From JABCZH01 sp963803775 (GTDB taxonomy: Bacteria; Acidobacteriota; Terriglobia; Terriglobales; Acidobacteriaceae), in assembly GCA_963803775.1 (NCBI GenBank), contig CAWDNS010000006.1:372001-436000 (forward strand): a stretch of DNA of 64,000 nt. Reading direction: 5' to 3'. Below the pieces are notes generated by a model. The model was not told the DNA's origin. It did no database searches and was given only the letters and a program-made list of their open reading frames with translations. Made by a program: the position numbers and the translations under genes. Below, piece by piece: positions 59,211 through 64,000 of this stretch; position 1 is the stretch's first letter, and the number at the start of each line of letters is the position of its first letter.

Positions 59211-59754
59211 CGGTGGAGCGAACCCGAGTGAGACGCGGGAAGATATTCTCAAAGGCGAAGCGGTGATGCTCGGCGTTCTGGCTGGAGCAGGCATCTTCGA
59301 CGAGCACAAAGGCAAAGCCGAGGCCGGTGCCCTGGCGGGCGGTGGACTCGACGCCTGCGTTGGTGGAGATGCCGGTGAGGACGACCGTGTCAATGCCGCG
59401 GGATTTGAGCTGCTGCTCGAGGTCGGTGCCGGCGAAGGCGCCCCAATGCCGCTTGGTGACGAGGATGTCGCCGGGTTGGAAACCGGCGGAAGGAGCGATC
59501 TCCGACGCTGCGGCGGGCAGCGGCTTGTCGCCCAGGTTGGGCGGCTGGTCGACGGGAAGCTTCATGAAGTCGTTGAGATCGACGCGCACGTAGACGACGG
59601 GAGCGCCATGTGCGCGAAAAGCTTCGGCAAGTTTTTTGGAGTTTTCGACAACCTGTGCCGCCGTATGCGGCGCGGGGTTCATGCCGACGATGGCATTCTG
59701 CAGGTCGATGAGGACAAGTGCGGTCTTTTTAGGGTCGAGCTGGAGTTCTGCCAT
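59185..59754 (-). CDS. Isochorismatase-family hydrolase
   Basis: A 189-residue alpha/beta hydrolase of the cysteine-hydrolase superfamily: TALVLIDLQNAIVGMNPAPH (catalytic Asp), GDILVTKRHWGAFAGTDLEQ (Lys) and VVLTGISTNAGVESTARQG. The position where nicotinamidases have the nucleophilic Cys is Gly here (STNAGVEST), as in the isochorismatase-type subgroup, so amidase chemistry is unlikely. GAGGAA precedes the ATG. It is divergent from a TetR gene, with the paired operator between them, and the MFS pump follows by overlap. Substrate unknown. Confidence 0.87.
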   Translation of the reverse strand: MAELQLDPKKTALVLIDLQNAIVGMNPAPHTAAQVVENSKKLAEAFRAHGAPVVYVRVDLNDFMKLPVDQPPNLGDKPLPAAASEIAPSAGFQPGDILVTKRHWGAFAGTDLEQQLKSRGIDTVVLTGISTNAGVESTARQGTGLGFAFVLVEDACSSQNAEHHRFAFENIFPRLTRVRSTDEVLAALA

Positions 59755-59779
59755 GGTTCCTCTTTGTTGAAAATGTTTT

Positions 59780-59803
59780 AAAATCGAGGATAGCCTCGAT
59801 TTT
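59780..59803. promoter_or_regulatory. TetR operator 1 (palindrome)
   Basis: AAAATCGAGG-ATAG-CCTCGATTTT, perfect over 10 bp per arm, in the 69-nt divergent spacer. It lies 5' of a TATAAT (59812-59817) that would serve the TetR gene, and near the 5' end of the isochorismatase transcript. Confidence 0.75.
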
Positions 59804-59818
59804 TCTGGATTTATAATA

Positions 59819-59832
59819 CGAGGATGCCCTCG
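59819..59832. promoter_or_regulatory. TetR operator 2, overlapping the start codon
   Basis: CGAGG-ATGC-CCTCG, extended on the right by ATTT as in operator 1. The ATG of the TetR gene (59824-59826) is in the centre of the palindrome and CGAGG doubles as Shine-Dalgarno. Operator centres are 34 nt apart. Confidence 0.65.
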
Positions 59833-60453
59833 ATTTCGTCAAATCCCGTTCGCGTCGCTCCGCAGCAGGAACGCTCGACGCGCCGGCTGGCGGGTTTTCT
59901 GGACGCAGCTGCGGAGCTCTTTGTCGAAGTCGGCTACGAAGCAGCCACTATGACGGCGGTCGCGGAGCGAAGCGGGTCTTCTATCGGCGCGCTCTACAAC
60001 TACTTTCCGGATAAACAGTCCATCGCGTTCACCCTGGTAAATCAATATTCCCAAGAGATGGAGGCGCATTGGAAGCCGCTGATGGAGCAGGCGGAGATAC
60101 TCACCCATGCGGAGTTCGCCGATCTGTTCATCGAGCGCATCACCCAATTCGTCCAGGAGCGTCCCGCTTATCTGAGCCTGCTGGCCGCGCCAATCCGCTT
60201 TCGCCGCGACCCTGCTGCCCGAAAGGCTTCACGAATCGCAATCGCAAATGCCTTTCAGGCAAAGAATCCGTCGCTTTCGAAGGAACAGTCTCTACTCGCT
60301 GCAAACGTATCTCTCCAGATAGTCAGAGGCATGATGACACTCTATGGGGAAGCAGATCCCAAAGGGAAAGTCCTGGTTGTGGCTGAATTCAAAAAGGTGT
60401 TGACGTTGTATCTGGGAAGCGTATTGTCCGAGGACGCGGCACCGGCGAGGTAA
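59824..60453 (+). CDS. TetR/AcrR-family regulator
   Basis: A 209-residue repressor: N-terminal HTH (GFLDAAAELFVEVGYEAATMTAVAERSGSSIGALYNYFPDKQ at about 24-65) and a helical effector domain (EMEAHWKPLMEQAEILTH, RPAYLSLLAAPIRFRRDP). The gene is read away from the isochorismatase and MFS genes and probably controls both, and itself, through the two palindromic sites. The operator 2 position on its start codon means strong autoregulation is possible. Effector unknown; related proteins respond to hydrophobic drugs. Confidence 0.92.
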   Translation: MPSISSNPVRVAPQQERSTRRLAGFLDAAAELFVEVGYEAATMTAVAERSGSSIGALYNYFPDKQSIAFTLVNQYSQEMEAHWKPLMEQAEILTHAEFADLFIERITQFVQERPAYLSLLAAPIRFRRDPAARKASRIAIANAFQAKNPSLSKEQSLLAANVSLQIVRGMMTLYGEADPKGKVLVVAEFKKVLTLYLGSVLSEDAAPAR

Positions 60454-60648
60454 GACGAAACATTAGCGTTGGGCCCAACCATCGCGTATGCGCACACCGG
60501 TTGGTCTCCGTAAGTCGGCTTTCAGGAAGTAATCGATTCCTCCCGTATCACGGGCAAAACCTTCAATAGTCCAACGCCAGCGCTGGCCGGCAATTTTCTG
60601 GCCGGGCTACACTGGAAGAGGCAACGTCCCGCGAGCTGCTCTTGCAAA

Positions 60649-61107
60649 ATGATCTCTTTCTCAAACATCAATAAGCAGTATGCAAGCAGTTGCTCTTCGT
60701 GGACGCTTCCTTTCAGTTGAATCCCGGCGAAAAAGTCGGACTAGTCGGTCCCAATGGGGCGGGCAAGACAACGCTCTTCCGTATGGTGGTCGGCGAGGAA
60801 ACTCCCGACGAGGGCGCGGTCTCAGTCCCCAGGAAGTTGACGATCGGCTACTTTCGCCAGGACGTCGAGGAAATGCAAGGCCGTTCGGTTCTGGATGAAG
60901 CGATCGCAGGGAGCGGACGCGTCGGCGATCTGCACCACGAGGCTCGAAGCCTTGCAACGGGAAATGTCCGACCCCGACAAAGCTGATGACATGGGCGGGC
61001 GGGAGGCCCACTTATTCGCGTTCTTTGCGAATGAGTGGGTGCGTACGGCTCCCATCAGCGTGGAGTTAAGGCAAGCGGCGGTCGGAAAAAACCACGGAAC
61101 CGTTTAA
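60649..61107 (+). pseudogene. N-terminal fragment of an ABC-F ATPase, frameshifted
   Basis: Starts MISFSNINKQY, then one missing G near 60680 shifts the frame to LLFVDASFQLNPGEKVGLVG (Walker A GPNGAGKTT) and RMVVGEETPDEGAVSVPRKLTIGYFRQDV. A further one-base insertion near 60944 leads to LEALQREMSDPDKADDMG, after which the sequence no longer matches the family (about 125 of roughly 530-600 residues remain). This is the first nucleotide-binding half of an ABC-F protein (translation factor or antibiotic resistance type) cut off by rearrangement. Another short stretch (60475-60640, opposite strand, GFARDTGGIDYFLKADLRRP) looks like the end of a different gene. Confidence 0.7.
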
Positions 61108-61119
61108 TCCTCGTCTTGT

Positions 61120-61157
61120 CATCAAAAAGAAAAAAGCCACGACCGCGTCGTGGCTTT
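61120..61157 (-). terminator. Rho-independent terminator after pnp
   Basis: AAAGCCACGAC (61133-61143), loop of 3, GTCGTGGCTTT (61147-61157), perfect 11-bp stem. On the minus strand (direction of pnp) it is followed by T-rich TTTTTTCTTTTT, so it is a textbook terminator. The plus-strand side has only TTTAAT, so the ABC-F fragment is less well served. Confidence 0.85.
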
Positions 61158-61183
61158 AATCTGTGAAAATCCGTGGCTAGCTT

Positions 61184-63624
61184 TTAGTGTCTACCACCAC
61201 CGCCGTGGCCGCCACCATGTCCTCCGTGTCCGCCGCCGCGACCGCCGCGTCCACCACCGCCTCCAGGACGCCGCCGTCCACCACCGCCCGGCCGCCCACC
61301 CCGTCCGCGATCCGGACGATCGCCTCGATCCGACGGAGGACGATCCGAAGGACCTCGGTCTACACTCACCGGCCCATCGCGATTGAAGTTGGGCTCATCA
61401 TCGGGAAAATCGCCGCCACCCTCGATAGTTAATGCCGGTGCGCGCACTTCACCATGGCTTTCGGCGACGGCTTCTACCGCGCCCTCGCCTCCGCCGTCAC
61501 CTTCAACTCCACCTTCGCCTCCACCCATTTTCGCGCGCTGCTCCTTGAGAATGGCTTTGCGCGACAAGCCGAATGCGATTGCCCTCGACCGCGAAAACTT
61601 TTACCAGCACCTGATCGCCTTCTTTCAGCTCATCGCGAACATCCTTAATGCGATGCTCGGCAACTTCGCTGATGTGCAGCAATCCATCGGTCCCAGGAAT
61701 GATCTCGACGAAGGCGCCGAAATCCGCCAGCCGCGTGACCTTTCCGAGATAAGTCTTGCCCACTTCGGCCGGTGCCGTCAGATCGCGAATGATCTGCAGC
61801 GCCTTGTTCGCCGACGCTTCGTCGTTCGAGGCAACATTCACCTTGCCCGAATCTTCCACGTCGATCTTCACTCCAGTCTGCTCGATGATCGAACGCGATC
61901 ATCTTGCCGCCGGGCCCAATCACGTCGCGAATCTTATCGACCGGAATCTGCAAGGTGTAAATTCGCGGAGCATAAGCCGAAACCTTCTCGCGCGGAGCAG
62001 TAATCGCCTCCGTCATCTTGTCGAGGATGTACAAACGCCCGCGCTGTGCCTGAGCCAGAGCTTCGCGCATGATCTGCGCCGTAATTCCGCCGACCTTGAT
62101 GTCCATCTGCAAGGCGGTAATGCCATCTTTAGTTCCGGCCACTTTGAAGTCCATATCGCCATAGTGATCTTCCGCGCCAGCGATATCGGTAAGGATGGCG
62201 TAGTCGTCGCCTTCCTTCACTAACCCCATGGCGACGCCAGCTACCGGAGCCTTCAACGGAACGCCAGCATCCATCAACGAAAGCGAAGCTCCGCAAACCG
62301 ATGCCATCGACGAAGACCCATTCGACTCCAAAATGTCCGAAACCACCCGCATGGTGTAAGGCCAGCTCTCTTCCCGGGAAGAACAAACGACATAGCGCGC
62401 GCTCGGCGAGCGCTCCATGTCCAATCTCACGCCGTCCCGCCCCCCGCAAGAACGAAACCTCTCCCACGCTGAACGGCGGAAAATTATAGTGAAGGAGGAA
62501 GCGTTTTTTGGCTTCGCCTTCGAAGGTTTCGAGGCGTTGTTTGTCGTCGCTGGTGCCTAGGGTTGTGGTTACCAGGGCTTGGGTTTCGCCGCGGGTGAAG
62601 ATGGCGCTGCCGTGAGTTCTTGGCAGGACGCCTACTTCGATCGAAATTTCGCGGATTTGGTCGAATGCTCTGCCGTCTGGGCGGCGCTTTTGGTTTATTA
62701 CTGCTTCTCGAAAGATTCGCTCGCGCAGGATTTCGAAATATTGTTTGAATTTGGCCTGGGCTTCCTCGTCGTCTTCCGGAATGGCTTTTTGCAGTTCTTT
62801 CTTTAGTTCACTGACCAGGTTGTAGCTTTCGGCTTTCGGGTGCTTTTGCGTATCCAGGCGGCCGGTCAGATCGGCTCCGACTTCTTCTTCAGGGAGTCGA
62901 AGTACTTCTGATCGAATTCCGGGGCGTTACGGCTCTCTTCTCTTTGCCAGCCTTCTTCTCTCAGATCATTAATGGCGGCACAGATCTTTTTGATTTCGGT
63001 GTGGCCGAATTCGATGGCGTCTACGACCGTCTCTTCTTTTACTTCTTTGGCGCCGGATTCGATCATCACGATGCCGTCGGCGGTGCCGACGACCATGATG
63101 TTCAGCAGGCTTTCGCGCATCTCCGCGTACGTCGGATTGATGACGAAGGCTCCGTTCAACAAGCCTACGCGCACTGCGCCGATGGGGCCGTTGAAGGGAA
63201 TGTCGGAAATAGTTAACGCTGCCGATGCGCCGTTGATGCCGGCTACGTCGGGGTCGTTTTCGTTGTCAGCGGAGAGAACGAATGCGATCACCTGAGTTTC
63301 GCACTTGAAGCCATCGGGAAATAGTGGCCGGATGGGACGATCGATCTGGCGGCTGGTGAGGATTTCGCGTTCGCTAGGCCGGCCTTCGCGTTTGATGAAG
63401 CCGCCGGGAAAGCGTCCGCCGGCGTAGGTGTATTCGCGGTAGTCGACGGTGAGCGGGAAAAAGTCGATGCCTTCACGCGGGTCGGGGTTGGCGGTGGCGG
63501 TAGCGAGGACAACGGTATCGCCGATGCGAACGACCACCGATCCGTGGGCCTGTTTGGCCCATTTTCCTGTTTCAAATGAAAGTTGTTTACCACCGGTGAG
63601 GTCAACAGAAACATCTTGTTTCAT
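61184..63624 (-). pseudogene. pnp: Polyribonucleotide nucleotidyltransferase, read through several one-base indels
   Basis: The 3'-5' RNA-degrading phosphorylase of the degradosome. All parts of a full-length protein (about 810 residues) are present in order: MKQDVSVDLTGGKQLSFETG (ATG 63624, GAAGGAA upstream), first RNase PH domain (YREYTYAGGRFPGGFIKREG, SRQIDRPIRPLF), helical linker, second RNase PH domain (GEVSFLRGAGRREIGHGALAERAL, ASVCGASLSLMDAGVPLK, KEGDDYAILTDIAGAEDHYG), KH (DKIRDVIGPGGKMI, KIDVEDSGKVNVAS), S1 (VGKTYLGKVTRLADFGAFVE) and a Gly-rich tail (RPGGGGRRRPG, HGGGHGG). The frame changes at least five times, near 62930, 62878, 62395, 61893 and 61571, each by one base. In an otherwise conserved single-copy gene that is suspicious for sequence errors. 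Confidence 0.85.
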
Positions 63625-63795
63625 GAGTAATTCCTTCTGGGCAGGAGGGCACGCCGGTGCCGATGGGAGTATGCACTTTGATTGAAATGAAGCCAGTGAT
63701 GACGAGAAGGCGCTGTGGACCAATCCGCAACGGGCTTCTCAGGACCAATGCCGTCCCATGACGACAGAGCAATTCCGCCTAGCCTGATCCCGTGG

Positions 63796-63814
63796 TTTCG
63801 CGACATTCGCGAAA
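63796..63814 (-). promoter_or_regulatory. Perfect hairpin in the rpsO-pnp leader
   Basis: TTTCGCGA (63796-63803), CAT, TCGCGAAA (63807-63814). In E. coli the rpsO-pnp spacer has an RNase III hairpin by which PNPase controls its own mRNA; this palindrome, 28 nt past the rpsO stop, is in an equivalent place. No T-run follows. Confidence 0.55.
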
Positions 63815-63841
63815 GCATGGGGAACTCGGTTTTCCGCCTAA

Positions 63842-64000
63842 CTACTTGCGGAGACCGAGTTTCGAGACGACCGTCTTATAGCGGCTGGAATCGTAGGTCT
63901 TCAGATAGTCGAGCAAGCGACGCCGCTTGCTGACCAGCATGAGAAGACCGCGGCGCGAACCGTGGTCTTTCTGGTGCGCTTTGAAGTGTTCCGTCAATTG
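63842..64000 (-). CDS. rpsO: 30S ribosomal protein S15, C-terminal part (cut by window edge)
   Basis: The last 52 codons are visible: QLTEHFKAHQKDHGSRRGLL, MLVSKRRRLLDYLKTYDSSR and YKTVVSKLGLRK, then TAG (63842-63844). This is the standard end of S15 (LTEHLK-HKKDHHSRRGLL-type), which binds 16S rRNA in the central domain. It is upstream of pnp on the same strand, the usual rpsO-pnp order. The first third of the gene lies beyond the window. Confidence 0.93.
   Translation of the reverse strand, partial: QLTEHFKAHQKDHGSRRGLLMLVSKRRRLLDYLKTYDSSRYKTVVSKLGLRK

Noticed and set aside
1..64000. tRNA, rRNA, CRISPR or complete insertion sequence
   Set aside because: Looked for cloverleaf arms with GTTCGA-type loops, regularly spaced repeats and transposase motifs (DDE/HUH); none seen by eye.

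Overview
The window is about 59-60% GC by eye and reads as a chromosome segment of an Acidobacteriota bacterium, most likely from the Terriglobia/Koribacter-like part of the phylum. The main pointers are an ADOP-type orphan permease (24.3-26.7 kb), a HAF-repeat secreted protein, a small CxxC protein starting MPKRNLRIVK that is common in that phylum, several ECF sigma factors, and intergenic CCTCTGTG-type and TGAGC-GTCGAAGG-type dispersed repeats. No database search could be run, so the taxonomy is inference. No tRNA, rRNA, CRISPR array or complete insertion sequence was seen.

Layout. 0.1-10.2 kb is mostly central metabolism: icd and mdh, an MlaD-like lipid-transport protein, two cyclophilins (cytosolic and exported), an M19 dipeptidase, an M15-like/DUF5715 protein and the sdhCAB operon. 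10.3-14.0 kb holds a MoaD-like sulfur carrier, a GT-C glycosyltransferase, a pilin-like protein and a frameshifted BNR/sialidase-fold gene. 14.3-18.0 kb is an ECF42-type sigma factor divergent from two DGPF/YCII genes, two PhnB-like genes and one conserved gene; each DGPF gene has the same promoter-like motif in front of it. 18-29.5 kb carries rdgB, a receiver-PilZ protein, a GT-C-like membrane protein, a 2OG-Fe(II) oxygenase, the ADOP permease, an ECF sigma unit, a VapBC pair and the HAF protein. 29.7-35.9 kb is a run of small membrane proteins around a YtrA/YtrB-like ABC unit.

36.0-43.5 kb is a complete MdtABC-type RND efflux operon. 43.7-53.5 kb has a GNAT-like protein, a cNMP-binding/DUF1003 protein, an MHS-family symporter, TonB and M48 proteins, a beta-barrel, a DsrE-family gene interrupted by one in-frame TGA, and acetyl-CoA synthetase. 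54-57.3 kb holds a SigK/RskA-like sigma/anti-sigma pair and zinc-ribbon proteins. 57.4-61.1 kb is gene debris (GreA C-terminus, frameshifted MFS pump, ABC-F N-terminus) around an intact TetR/isochorismatase divergent pair. The window ends in pnp (full length but read through several one-base indels) and the 3' end of rpsO.

The most interesting observation is the DsrE-family gene at 50996-51481. The single TGA sits where relatives have the first Cys of a CGAC redox motif, the frame continues to a normal C-terminus, and a bacterial-SECIS-like hairpin with a G-starting loop lies 22 nt after the TGA. It is a strong candidate exported selenoprotein. Second is the ECF42 regulon with two identically spaced promoter motifs. 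Many one-base indels (13.7-14.0, 18.3, 58-59, 60.7-60.9 and 61.5-63 kb) may be sequence errors rather than biology, and this caveat applies to the TGA as well.
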